A DNA stretch of 64,000 nucleotides, from positions 744,001 to 808,000 of the forward strand of contig NZ_JABCSC020000002.1 in the NCBI RefSeq assembly GCF_012972705.2. Reading direction: 5' to 3'. The DNA comes from Uliginosibacterium aquaticum (GTDB lineage Bacteria; Pseudomonadota; Gammaproteobacteria; Burkholderiales; Rhodocyclaceae). Under the pieces are notes generated by a model. It was not told the DNA's origin and did no database searches. It saw nothing but the letters and a program-made list of their open reading frames with translations. Shown here piece after piece: positions 56,129 through 64,000 of the stretch (positions within the stretch are counted from its first letter, which is position 1; every line of letters starts with the position of its first letter). The position numbers and the translations under genes were made by a program.

Positions 56129-56317
56129 TTACCCCTCTGATTTCGATCGGGAAGCGGACTGCACATCCGCAGCTTCCTCATCCTGAAAAGGCAGCATGGC
56201 TGCCTCATCGAACCCCTTTCGGGCGGACTTACTGAAAGCCCACAGGATGATCGCCACGAAACAGCAGAAACCACCTGCCGTCACCAGCGAACGCACAAGA
56301 TTGATATCCATTTCCAT
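56129..56317 (-). CDS. ccoQ: Cytochrome cbb3 oxidase small subunit CcoQ
   Basis: 62 aa. One membrane helix (VTAGGFCCFVAIILWAFSKS) followed by a basic-acidic tail (ARKGFDEAAMLPFQDEE), the family pattern. It protects or stabilises the oxidase complex. Six bp before ccoP and 11 bp after ccoO. Confidence 0.93.
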   Translation of the reverse strand: MEMDINLVRSLVTAGGFCCFVAIILWAFSKSARKGFDEAAMLPFQDEEAADVQSASRSKSEG

Positions 56318-56328
56318 GGCAAGCCGCC

Positions 56329-56952
56329 TTATTTGTTGCCTGCCGGAATGGCCGTGCCCAGCCCTTGCAGGTAGGCCACCAGCGCATCCAGTTCAGAAAC
56401 ACCCTCAAGCGCCTTGGGCGCTGCAGCGATTTCCGCATCGGTATACGGCACACCGACCGCACGCAGGGCGCGCATTTTCGTCTCGATGGTCGCAACATCT
56501 GCAGCCTTGAGCGGGCGGTCCAGCCACGAGAAAGCCGGCATATTGGACTCTGGCACCACATCGCGCGGATTCAGCAGATGGGCTCGCTGCCACACATCCG
56601 AATAGCGGCCACCAACACGTGCCAGATCCGGCCCGGTACGCTTGGAACCCCATTGGAAGGGATGGTCATATACAAACTCGCCTGCCACCGAGTAATGGCC
56701 ATAACGCTCGGTTTCAGCCCGGAAAGGACGAATCATCTGTGAGTGACACAGATAGCAGCCTTCGCGAACATAGATATCACGCCCGGTCAGGCGTACCGGA
56801 TCGTAAGGCTTCACGCCCTCGACGGGCTTGGTCGTGGAATGCTGGAAAAACAGCGGCACGATCTCGACCAAGCCACCCACGCTGATCACCATCAGCGTCA
56901 GCACGATCAGCCAAGGAACGCTCTTTTCGATCAGTTCATTATTCAGTTTCAT
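56329..56952 (-). CDS. ccoO: Cytochrome cbb3 oxidase subunit II, CcoO (monoheme c)
   Basis: 207 aa. N-terminal signal anchor ([20 protein letters not shown]), heme motif CYLCHSQ in [17 protein letters not shown], Met ligand in NMPAFSWL, and the C-terminal [17 protein letters not shown]. Full length. Lies 13 bp after ccoN. Confidence 0.96.
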   Translation of the reverse strand: MKLNNELIEKSVPWLIVLTLMVISVGGLVEIVPLFFQHSTTKPVEGVKPYDPVRLTGRDIYVREGCYLCHSQMIRPFRAETERYGHYSVAGEFVYDHPFQWGSKRTGPDLARVGGRYSDVWQRAHLLNPRDVVPESNMPAFSWLDRPLKAADVATIETKMRALRAVGVPYTDAEIAAAPKALEGVSELDALVAYLQGLGTAIPAGNK

Positions 56953-56965
56953 CTGTGCTCTCCCC

Positions 56966-58387
56966 TCAGTGCGCAGCAGCCGGAGCTACGACTGGCGCAT
57001 CGACGGCACGACCATCAGCGATCGTGCGCACCATGTTGTAGAACATGATGAACATGCCGCCCAGATACAGCGTGCCGCCCAGCAGACGAATAATCCAGTA
57101 CGGATAGCTGGCCTTGACACTCTCAACGAAAGCCCATTTCAGGGTGCCGTCAATATTGGTGTCACGCCACATCAGCCCCTGCATCACCCCAGCAATCCAC
57201 AGCGATGCGATGTAGAGCACGATGCCGATGGTGGCAATCCAGAAGTGCCAGGTGATCAGCTTGGTAGAATACATTCCAGTCTTACCGTAGAGGCGCGGCA
57301 ACAGGTAATAGATGGAGCCGATCGAGATCATCCCCACCCAACCCAGCGCGCCCGAGTGCACGTGACCAATGGTCCAGTCGGTGTAGTGAGACAGCGCATT
57401 CACCGTCTTGATCGACATCATCGGCCCCTCAAAGGTCGACATGCCGTAGAACGATAGCGAAGTGATCAGGAACTTCAGGATAGGATCATCCCGCAACTTC
57501 TCCCAAGCGCCAGAGAGCGTCATCACCCCGTTAATCATGCCACCCCAGCTGGGAGCCAGCAGAATCAGCGAAAACACCATACCGACTGACTGAGTCCAGT
57601 CAGGCAGCGCCGTGTAATGCAGATGGTGGGGGCCTGCCCACATATAAGTGAAGATCAGGGCCCAGAAGTGCACAACCGAAAGACGGTAGGAATACACCGG
57701 GCGACCGGCTTGTTTCGGCACAAAGTAATACATCATGCCGAGGAAGCCTGCTGTCAGGAAAAAGCCCACAGCATTGTGACCATACCACCACTGAATCATT
57801 GCATCCTGAACTCCAGCATAAGCCGAGTAGGACTTGAACAGGGAGACTGGAACAGCAGCCGAATTCACGATGTGAAGTAGCGCAACAGCAAGAATGAAGG
57901 CACCATAGAACCAGTTCGCCACATAGATATGGGGCGTCTTGCGCTTGGCGATAGTGCCGAAGAAAACTACGGCATAAGACACCCATACGATGGCTATCAG
58001 GATATCAATCGGCCATTCAAGCTCGGCGTACTCCTTTCCTGAAGTCATGCCCAGCGGCAGCGTGATCGCCGCCAGCAGGATCACCAGCTGCCAGCCCCAG
58101 AAGGTAAAGCTGGCAAGCTTGGGCAGAAACAGATTCGTGTGACAGGTCCGCTGTACCACGAAGTAGGAGGTCGCGAACAGCGCACAGCCACCGAAAGCGA
58201 AAATCACCGCATTCGTATGCAGGGGGCGCAGCCGCCCGAAGTGAAGGAATTCGTGGACATTGAGTTCGGGCCATACCAGCTGGGCCGCGATGATCACGCC
58301 CACCAGCATGCCGACGATACCCCATACCACCGTCATGATCGCGAACTGTCGTACGACTGAATAGTCGTAAGTCGCCTGGGTTTGCAT
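56966..58387 (-). CDS. ccoN: Cytochrome cbb3 oxidase catalytic subunit I, CcoN
   Basis: 473 aa, twelve membrane helices. Heme-copper ligands are present as conserved His residues: [12 protein letters not shown] (low-spin heme), [13 protein letters not shown] (CuB/active site), [13 protein letters not shown] (CuB His-His), and [18 protein letters not shown] (hemes). Reduces oxygen with high affinity and pumps protons. GAGGTGG precedes the ATG; an FNR box lies 144 bp upstream and a predicted sRNA gene beyond that. Confidence 0.97.
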   Translation of the reverse strand: MQTQATYDYSVVRQFAIMTVVWGIVGMLVGVIIAAQLVWPELNVHEFLHFGRLRPLHTNAVIFAFGGCALFATSYFVVQRTCHTNLFLPKLASFTFWGWQLVILLAAITLPLGMTSGKEYAELEWPIDILIAIVWVSYAVVFFGTIAKRKTPHIYVANWFYGAFILAVALLHIVNSAAVPVSLFKSYSAYAGVQDAMIQWWYGHNAVGFFLTAGFLGMMYYFVPKQAGRPVYSYRLSVVHFWALIFTYMWAGPHHLHYTALPDWTQSVGMVFSLILLAPSWGGMINGVMTLSGAWEKLRDDPILKFLITSLSFYGMSTFEGPMMSIKTVNALSHYTDWTIGHVHSGALGWVGMISIGSIYYLLPRLYGKTGMYSTKLITWHFWIATIGIVLYIASLWIAGVMQGLMWRDTNIDGTLKWAFVESVKASYPYWIIRLLGGTLYLGGMFIMFYNMVRTIADGRAVDAPVVAPAAAH

Positions 58388-58530
58388 AAGCCACCTCGTG
58401 TTGGAGAAGGAACCCAGCGCCTGCCAGTCTGTCAGATGTCATCGAAAGCTACCTGACGGCAGATGCAGTCAGGCAATGCACGACAACTTGAAGCAGCAGG
58501 AGAGCCTCACCCTGCTCTCTTGAGCCCGGA

Positions 58531-58544
58531 TTGACGTACATCAA
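58531..58544. promoter_or_regulatory. FNR box upstream of ccoN
   Basis: TTGACGTACATCAA, one base from the FNR consensus, 144 bp before the ccoN ATG. The expected -10 region is not a good sigma-70 match, which is common for FNR-dependent promoters. Confidence 0.85.
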
Positions 58545-58551
58545 CCGGGTT

Positions 58552-58567
58552 TTTGCGCTGGCGCAAA
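58552..58567. promoter_or_regulatory. Inverted repeat beside the ccoN FNR box
   Basis: TTTGCGCTGGCGCAAA: a 7-bp perfect inverted repeat with a 2-bp centre, 8 bp from the FNR box on its upstream side. Candidate site for a second regulator; none identified. Confidence 0.45.
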
Positions 58568-58617
58568 TCCTAGCACAACAGAAGGGTCTTTTCGGCCCCC
58601 AGGAAAACCTGTAGACG

Positions 58618-58643
58618 AAAAAAAGGGTGCGACAAGCGCACCC
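58618..58643 (-). terminator. Strong intrinsic terminator ending the predicted sRNA
   Basis: Reverse strand: GGGTGCG-CTTGT-CGCACCC followed by seven T residues. It lies far upstream of ccoN and downstream of ccoS, so it must end a transcript that starts after, or reads through, ccoIS. Confidence 0.92.
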
Positions 58644-58718
58644 CCAACCCCAACAGAGAGACTTCACGAAACCCCAGAATTAGCTCTGAAGTTTCGCCGC
58701 CGACGCCCCCGTCGGCAT
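58618..58718 (-). ncRNA. Predicted FNR-activated small RNA between ccoS and ccoN
   Basis: Reverse-strand transcript of about 101 nt. An FNR box (58753-58766) is centred 41.5 bp before 58718, with a -10-like CATACT at 58731-58726. The RNA would fold as: stem GCCGACG / CGTCGGC with a GGGG loop at its 5' end; a second stem (GAAAC...GTTTC with inner CAGA...TCTG); an unpaired GTCTCTCTGTT region; then terminator GGGTGCG-CTTGT-CGCACCC and seven U residues. No ORF with a ribosome site. It resembles E. coli FnrS in regulation and design, not in sequence. Confidence 0.68.
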
Positions 58719-58752
58719 GGGATGCAGTATGCAGGAGTGCGAGAAACACGGC

Positions 58753-58766
58753 TTGACTGAAATCAA
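58753..58766. promoter_or_regulatory. FNR box just downstream of ccoS
   Basis: TTGACTGAAATCAA, one base from consensus, beginning 6 bp after the ccoS stop. Its distance to the CATACT element fits a class II FNR promoter driving the predicted sRNA. Confidence 0.88.
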
Positions 58767-58771
58767 GCGTC

Positions 58772-58978
58772 CTACACCAAAGTGCTATTTTTCTCGCCAG
58801 CTCCCTGAGCGCTTTCCGCATCGCGCGCCGGCGCACGATCATCATCCATCATCAGCTTGAAAGCAGGCCCTTCCATGTCGTCGAACTGCCCGTCCTTCAC
58901 TGACCACCAGAACAACCAGGCAATGACAAAAACCAGCACTACCGACAGGGGGATCAATATATAGAGGCTGCTTTCCAC
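58772..58978 (-). CDS. ccoS: Cbb3 oxidase maturation protein CcoS
   Basis: 68 aa from a GTG at 58978, one base after the ccoI stop. VESSLYILIPLSVVLVFVIA is the family N-terminus, followed by AWLFWWSVKDGQFDDMEGPA with the conserved FDD(M/L)EGPA motif. A small membrane protein required for oxidase cofactor insertion. An earlier in-frame ATG inside ccoI would add ten residues unlike the family. Confidence 0.93.
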   Translation of the reverse strand: MESSLYILIPLSVVLVFVIAWLFWWSVKDGQFDDMEGPAFKLMMDDDRAPARDAESAQGAGEKNSTLV

Positions 58979-58979
58979 G

Positions 58980-61433
58980 TCAGTTTCTCCGCGCGATACG
59001 CAAAGCATTCAGTACGACGAGCAAGGAACTACCTCCCATGCCAATCCCCGCCATCCAGGGCGTAACCCAACCCAGCGCAGCGGCCGGAATGGCCAGAAGA
59101 TTGTAGGCAAAGGCCCAGATAAGATTTTCGCGGATAATCGCCTGCGTCTTGCGCGCAATCTGTCGCCCGAGCAGCAAACGCTCAAGGTCGTCTCCCAGCA
59201 GAACTAAATCCGCCTGATTTCGCGCCAGCTCCGTCCCACCTGCCATAGCGATTGACACCTGAGCCTGCGCCAGAACCGGCGCATCGTTGATACCGTCTCC
59301 CACCATTGCCACGATTTTCCCTTGCGCTTGCAAGGCAGTCAGTTGGGCGTACTTGCCTTCAGGCAAAAGCTCAGCACGCGCATCCTCTACTCCCAGGCGA
59401 TCGGCCAACGCACGTACCGGCAAACGGCCATCGCCACTGAAAATGCTTATTCCACAGCCTTCTGCTCGCAAACCTGAGATAAGTGCTGACGCAGCCCCAC
59501 GCACGCTGTCTGCCAGAACGAACATCGCCAACCAAGCACCTTCCCGCGCTAGAAAAACTACGCTGTCACCTTGTGCCGACACAAAACTGACGGGTAAAGC
59601 CTGCACAGCCAACTCCGCAACAAAATCCTCCCGCCCCAATGCCAGACGCACCCCCTTCACCTGTCCAAGCACCCCTTGTCCAGGATGAATGCGAACCTCA
59701 TCAGCTATCGGCACCTCAGCCTTTGGCCCGGCATCAACCAGAGCACGCGCCACGGCATGCTCCGAATGGAGTTCCAGCGCCGTAGCCAGAGCCAGCACAG
59801 ACTCCCGACTCTCGCCTTCCACGCAAGCAACATTCACCAGCCGCAACCGCCCCGTCGTCAGTGTTCCCGTCTTGTCGAACACGAAATGATTTGCCCGAGC
59901 CAAAGTCTCAATGGCATGCCCACGCGTCACCAACAATCCAGCACGAGCCAGTGCGTCAGTTGCTACAGTCAGCGCCACCGGTGTTGCCAGCGATAAAGCG
60001 CACGGGCAACTCACCACCAGAACGGCAACACAAATCGACAAAGCACGAGCAGGCTCAGACCACCACCAATAGACTCCGACCCCAGCCGCCAGAACCAGCA
60101 GCAGCACCGTAAAAACCAGCGAAACCCTGTCCGCCTGCGCCACGATCCGCGGGCGCTCAGCACTTGCCCGCTCCATCAAGCGACGAATCGTCGCCAACCG
60201 GGTAGCCTCCCCCACTTGCTGCGCCTCAATTTCCAGCGCCCCCGTACCGTTCAGGCTCCCCCCCAGCACCCGCGAGCCCTGCTGCTTCGCCACAGGAAGG
60301 CTCTCGCCGGTCAACCAGGCCTCATTCACCTCACTGACGCCTGCGCGCACAACTCCGTCCGCCACAATGGTTTCACCAGGACGCACCAACAAAACATCCC
60401 CGACCGCCAGACTCGACACGGCCACCTGCTCTTCTACAACACCATCAGCGCTCAATCGACGGGCAAACACAGGCAGCAAACGCCCAAGCGTTTCGGCACC
60501 ACGCGTGGCTCGCTGCCGGGCCAGCATCTCCAAGTAGCGTGCGCCCAGTAAAAAGAACACAAACATCGTGACTGAGTCGAAATAGACCTCGCCCGCGCCA
60601 CGGAGTGTGGCCCACACACTCGCCACAAAAGCCGCCCCCACTCCCAACGCTACCGGCACATCCATGCCCAGTCTGAGCAAACGAAGGTCGCGCCAAGCAC
60701 GCGAGAAGAAAGGCGCCGCCGAATACAGCACCACCGGCAAGGTCAACACCATGCTCGCCCAACGCATCAAACCGCCAGCTACCACGCTGATATCGCCCTC
60801 AGCCGCGATATAGGCAGGAAAGGCATACATCATCACCTGCATCATCCCGAAGCCAGCCACAAAGAGCCGCCACAGGGCAGTACGCCGCTCCTTCTGAGCC
60901 AGTAGCTCAGAGCGCTGTGGGTCATAGGGATGGGCGCGATAGCCAATTGCCGCCACGGCAGCCAGAATCTGCGAGAGTCGTACATCTTCCTCGCGCCAGC
61001 GGATGCGCGCACGCCGCGTCGCGTAATTCACCTGTACAGCAACAACACCAGACAGCGTCGCCAAATGTCGCTCATTGAGCCAGACGCAAGCAGCACATGT
61101 GATGCCCTCCAGAATCAGATCAGCCTCACGCTCCCCACCAGCCAAAGGCCGCACAAAGGCCTGCTGAAACTCGGGATGGTCAAACAGCCCCAACTCCGCC
61201 AACGCTGGCGGTAAAACCACCTCACCACGATCCGGAAAAGCCTGTCGATGCTGGTAGTAATCGGCCAGCCCGCCCGTCACGATCGCCTCGCACACCGCCT
61301 GGCAGCCGGCGCAGCACATCTGTCTCGGGATTCCCTCCACTGGAACAAACAGCACTGTTCCTGCGGGCACAGGCTGGCCACAATGGAAGCAGACTATCCC
61401 GGCAGAAGAGCTTGTAGAAAGGGCGGAAGGCAC
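58980..61433 (-). CDS. ccoI: Cu-transporting P-type ATPase CcoI (FixI)
   Basis: About 817 aa from a GTG at 61433; the exact start is uncertain because the frame remains open to a TTG at 61499 inside the tRNA terminator. N-terminal CFHCGQPVPAG and QMCCAGCQAV (Cys-rich), heavy-metal domain ITCAACVWLNERHL, eight helices, SCPCALSLATPVAL (CPC), phosphorylation site FDKTGTLTTG, and VGDGINDAPVLAQA. Exports copper to the periplasm for the cbb3 oxidase. CcoS follows after one base. Confidence 0.94.
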   Translation of the reverse strand: MPSALSTSSSAGIVCFHCGQPVPAGTVLFVPVEGIPRQMCCAGCQAVCEAIVTGGLADYYQHRQAFPDRGEVVLPPALAELGLFDHPEFQQAFVRPLAGGEREADLILEGITCAACVWLNERHLATLSGVVAVQVNYATRRARIRWREEDVRLSQILAAVAAIGYRAHPYDPQRSELLAQKERRTALWRLFVAGFGMMQVMMYAFPAYIAAEGDISVVAGGLMRWASMVLTLPVVLYSAAPFFSRAWRDLRLLRLGMDVPVALGVGAAFVASVWATLRGAGEVYFDSVTMFVFFLLGARYLEMLARQRATRGAETLGRLLPVFARRLSADGVVEEQVAVSSLAVGDVLLVRPGETIVADGVVRAGVSEVNEAWLTGESLPVAKQQGSRVLGGSLNGTGALEIEAQQVGEATRLATIRRLMERASAERPRIVAQADRVSLVFTVLLLVLAAGVGVYWWWSEPARALSICVAVLVVSCPCALSLATPVALTVATDALARAGLLVTRGHAIETLARANHFVFDKTGTLTTGRLRLVNVACVEGESRESVLALATALELHSEHAVARALVDAGPKAEVPIADEVRIHPGQGVLGQVKGVRLALGREDFVAELAVQALPVSFVSAQGDSVVFLAREGAWLAMFVLADSVRGAASALISGLRAEGCGISIFSGDGRLPVRALADRLGVEDARAELLPEGKYAQLTALQAQGKIVAMVGDGINDAPVLAQAQVSIAMAGGTELARNQADLVLLGDDLERLLLGRQIARKTQAIIRENLIWAFAYNLLAIPAAALGWVTPWMAGIGMGGSSLLVVLNALRIARRN

Positions 61434-61501
61434 GATCGGGCGGATCCAAAGAGAGCTGCGGCCGCCGATTCTATCCTGCAGGCACAGCGAGCCCAGCAAA
61501 C

Positions 61502-61533
61502 AAAAAAGGCCGCTCCTGATGGAGCGGCCTTTT
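61502..61533 (-). terminator. Intrinsic terminator of tRNA-Thr
   Basis: A 13-bp stem (AAAAGGCCGCTCC / GGAGCGGCCTTTT) with a 4-nt loop, followed on the reverse strand by TTTTTTG. It separates the tRNA from ccoI. Confidence 0.92.
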
Positions 61534-61542
61534 CGGCGGAAC

Positions 61543-61618
<76 letters not shown>

Positions 61619-61711
61619 GAAGGACGCGGATTGTATGCGAACAACCGAGATTGCTCAACCACCTTAGACACAGATCCACCCGTCCGAAACATACGCCCCT
61701 TTGTCGCGATT

Positions 61712-61735
61712 TTGTTGAATTTACCATTTCAACAA
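61712..61735. promoter_or_regulatory. Inverted repeat upstream of pilY1
   Basis: TTGTTGAA-TTTACCAT-TTCAACAA: 8-bp perfect arms, 8-bp centre, 87 bp before the pilY1 ATG. Shape and spacing fit a dimeric regulator operator; the regulator is unknown. Confidence 0.45.
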
Positions 61736-61821
61736 CCAAGACTCAGGCAATCTTAAGTAAGCCATGTCATGCAGCAACTGCAATGCTAGGCACAAACGCA
61801 ATACCAGACAGCGAGGTCGCC

Positions 61822-64000
61822 ATGAAGCGCGCACAGTTCAAGCTCAGCACCCTATCTCTCTCCATCGCACTGGCCTTCCCGGCAACCTTTGGGGCTCGTC
61901 TTGCACAAGGATCTGAGTTTTATCCTGCGCTGCCTCCAACCCTATCGAACTCGGTCACTCCCAACGTACTGCTCTACATCGACACTTCTGGGAGCATGGG
62001 GCAAGACAGCAACAACAAGTGGGTACAAACCAGCAAGTGCAACCCTGACACCCAATCTGGCGGCTACAACAAATGCATCAACGACAACATTAAAGGCTTT
62101 CGCGACGCTGTTGACAGTGAAACCGTGTCTCCAGATACAAAGATGAATATTGCAAAACGGGTTGCCAGGAATGTTGTCGCCAACAACCCGGGCGTGCGCT
62201 TTGGTTTATTCACTTTTCAGGACGAAAAACTCAACGCCAGCAATGCAACTCGCGGCGTCGGCGCTAAGCTGCGAGCTCCAGTTGCTGATATGACGGATAC
62301 GAACAAGGCAACTCTCAATACTGCCATCAGCAATATGTGGGCACGCACGTCCACTCCACTCGGTGAAGGTCTTACGGAAATCACGCGTTACTTCAAGGGG
62401 GAGACATCTCTCTACAACACTTGGAGTGGAAGTTACACAAGCCCAATCCAGTATCGCTGCCAGAAAAATTTTGTGCTTGTCATTACTGACGGCATGGCAA
62501 CTGATGAAGACACTCTCCCCGGTGCAGGACTCTCCGCGCTGTCTTATACCGCCCGAAAAAGTAATGGTGATGCTGTCAGCAAAAATTTCTCTATCTGCAA
62601 AAGTGCCGACACTGCAGCCGACGACGGGCTGACCGTCACCTGCCCTGCAACATTGGAAGGCTCCACAGGAACCCCAGGCTTCGACGACGATACGAGCAAG
62701 GATTACAACTGGTTTCGTGCTATCAGGGACGTTGCAAAGTATGCCTATATTTCGGATCTAAAAGTCGGCGGAACAGACGGCGACAGTAAATCCTATGACG
62801 ATCCTAAGTTCATTAAGCAGAATTTGATTACCTACACGGTCGGTTTCTCCGTAGACAACCCTGTATTGGCTGCTGCAGCTACCGTTGGAGGCGGGAAATC
62901 CTACAAACCGACGGACGAAGCGACCTTAAATGCCGCTTTGACGAATGCAATCAATGACATCGTAGCCTCGGTTTCAAATGCGGGCGGCGTAGCCACGCGC
63001 AGTGAGGTGGCTTATGCCAGCAACGTCGCAATTCAGCCTGTATTTAATCCGCAAGGCTGGTATGGCGAATTACGCTGCAAAAACCTAGACAAGAGTGGAA
63101 CGATCACAGGAGACTGCAGCACGCCGAAAGCTATTATTCCGGCCGCTGCATCACGCAAAATCTACACAAGCCAAGTCACATCCAGCGCAACATCTACTTT
63201 CGATTTTACTTCTGCAAATCTTGGTTTGATGAGCACCAGTCAGCAGGCGGGCTTGGGCGCTGACGCCACAGAACGCCAAAACACGATCAAATGGATTCGT
63301 GGCGAAGACGTAACAGGCCTGAGAAGCCGTCCCAACGGAAAACTGGGGGACATGGTCGACGCGCAGCCCACCATCATCGCGCAATCGTCCGGTTTTACTA
63401 CTGACCCCACCTACGCCCAGTTCAAAACAGACACCGCCTCGCGCAACCTTGTGCTGGTCGGAGCCAACGACGGGATGATGCACGCTTTCGACATCGGCAC
63501 GATGACCGAATTGATGGGTTATGTGCCGCATGCGGTGTATCGCAATCTTAAGTCTTTGCCAAAAACCGATTACGGGCAGGCAACTGGCACGCCTCACGCA
63601 TTTTTCGTAAATGGCAGCTCACGGCGCGAAGACGTCAACTTCCCAACCACCTCTGCAGATGGGAAGACCACTACTTCCAACTGGAGAACCATTCTTGCTG
63701 GCGGGCTTGGTCAGGGCGGACAAGGGTATTACGCTCTGGATGTAACGTCTTCGAGCACTCTGACTGGCGGAGCTGCTAGCGCCGTGAAATGGGAATGGAA
63801 CGACCAGCGCGATGCTCAAATCGGCTATAGCTTCAGCACACCGATTATCTACAACGTACGCACCTCGGCGACAACAGCAACACCAGCCATCATTTTCAGC
63901 AATGGCTACGAAAGCGACTTCGATGACACAGGTAGCAATGGTGGCGGCCAGAAGACAAGCAGCAAAGGCTCTGCCTTATTCATCGTAAATGCCAACACTG
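61822..64000 (+). CDS. pilY1: Type IV pilus tip/assembly protein PilY1, N-terminal part, runs off the window
   Basis: 726 codons open to the window end from ATG 61822. Signal peptide (LSLSIALAFPATFGARLAQ), then a von Willebrand A domain: VLLYIDTSGSMGQDS (DxSxS metal site), FVLVITDGMATDED. From about residue 490 the C-terminal beta-propeller begins (GDMVDAQPTII, LVGANDGMMHAFD, YVPHAVYRNL), the PilY1 hallmark. PilY1 promotes pilus extension, adhesion and surface sensing. GAGG lies before the ATG. Base composition is clearly more AT-rich than in neighbouring genes. Minor pilin genes are not upstream. Confidence 0.93.
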   Translation, partial: MKRAQFKLSTLSLSIALAFPATFGARLAQGSEFYPALPPTLSNSVTPNVLLYIDTSGSMGQDSNNKWVQTSKCNPDTQSGGYNKCINDNIKGFRDAVDSETVSPDTKMNIAKRVARNVVANNPGVRFGLFTFQDEKLNASNATRGVGAKLRAPVADMTDTNKATLNTAISNMWARTSTPLGEGLTEITRYFKGETSLYNTWSGSYTSPIQYRCQKNFVLVITDGMATDEDTLPGAGLSALSYTARKSNGDAVSKNFSICKSADTAADDGLTVTCPATLEGSTGTPGFDDDTSKDYNWFRAIRDVAKYAYISDLKVGGTDGDSKSYDDPKFIKQNLITYTVGFSVDNPVLAAAATVGGGKSYKPTDEATLNAALTNAINDIVASVSNAGGVATRSEVAYASNVAIQPVFNPQGWYGELRCKNLDKSGTITGDCSTPKAIIPAAASRKIYTSQVTSSATSTFDFTSANLGLMSTSQQAGLGADATERQNTIKWIRGEDVTGLRSRPNGKLGDMVDAQPTIIAQSSGFTTDPTYAQFKTDTASRNLVLVGANDGMMHAFDIGTMTELMGYVPHAVYRNLKSLPKTDYGQATGTPHAFFVNGSSRREDVNFPTTSADGKTTTSNWRTILAGGLGQGGQGYYALDVTSSSTLTGGAASAVKWEWNDQRDAQIGYSFSTPIIYNVRTSATTATPAIIFSNGYESDFDDTGSNGGGQKTSSKGSALFIVNANT

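Overview
The window is high-GC, densely packed DNA from a motile, respiring betaproteobacterium. Gene content and order fit the Rhodocyclales/Zoogloea-Azoarcus side of the class: a flgBCDEFGHIJ operon with divergent flgA-flgMN, bamE divergent from fur, pilSR, a class I PHA synthase, a complete cbb3 oxidase cluster and an FNR regulator. This is inference from gene families; no rRNA or species marker is present.

Layout. 1-6.8 kb: start of an M61-type aminopeptidase, a secreted PL10 pectate lyase, a YfcG-type glutathione transferase, a class 1A dihydroorotate dehydrogenase, and a molybdenum cofactor operon (mobB-moeA-moaD-moaE). 6.9-11.6 kb: two tandem membrane diguanylate cyclases built from five and three near-identical PAS modules. 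11.6-20.9 kb: flagellar rod/hook/ring genes with recognisable sigma-54 and sigma-28 promoters. 21.1-24 kb: motD, dapB, bamE, fur. 24-27 kb: a hybrid histidine kinase built from the same PAS module family. 27-29.7 kb: etfBA plus a small gene, with a divergent TetR regulator. 29.7-37.5 kb: a 152-bp MITE-like repeat, an EF-hand protein, a membrane 4Fe-4S protein, dsbB, a PBP7-type peptidase, malic enzyme and an aminotransferase. 37.5-46.8 kb: lytic transglycosylase, histone H1-like AKP-repeat protein, ampD-pilR-pilS-PP0621, an LEA-type lipoprotein, ybiB and ppa. 46.9-61.4 kb: a second, inverted MITE copy abutting uspA, then an oxygen-limitation block (uspA, TauE/SafE-type protein, hemN, fnr, phaC, uspA, ccoHG-PQON, ccoS, ccoI). 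61.5-64 kb: tRNA-Thr(CGT) and the start of pilY1.

How it fits together. The right third is a micro-oxic respiration island. FNR-box palindromes lie between fnr and hemN, upstream of ccoN, and just after ccoS. The last one sits 41.5 bp upstream of a predicted start site for a ~100-nt RNA that folds into two stem-loops and ends in a strong intrinsic terminator: a candidate FNR-activated small RNA, the most interesting unannotated element seen. The left half links c-di-GMP signalling (two DGCs, one PAS hybrid kinase) to flagella; type IV pilus control (pilSR, pilY1) lies to the right. Other points of interest are a pair of inverted MITEs inserted at CTNAG targets, heptamer repeats directly before two start codons, and a 136-137-residue PAS module repeated twelve times across three proteins.
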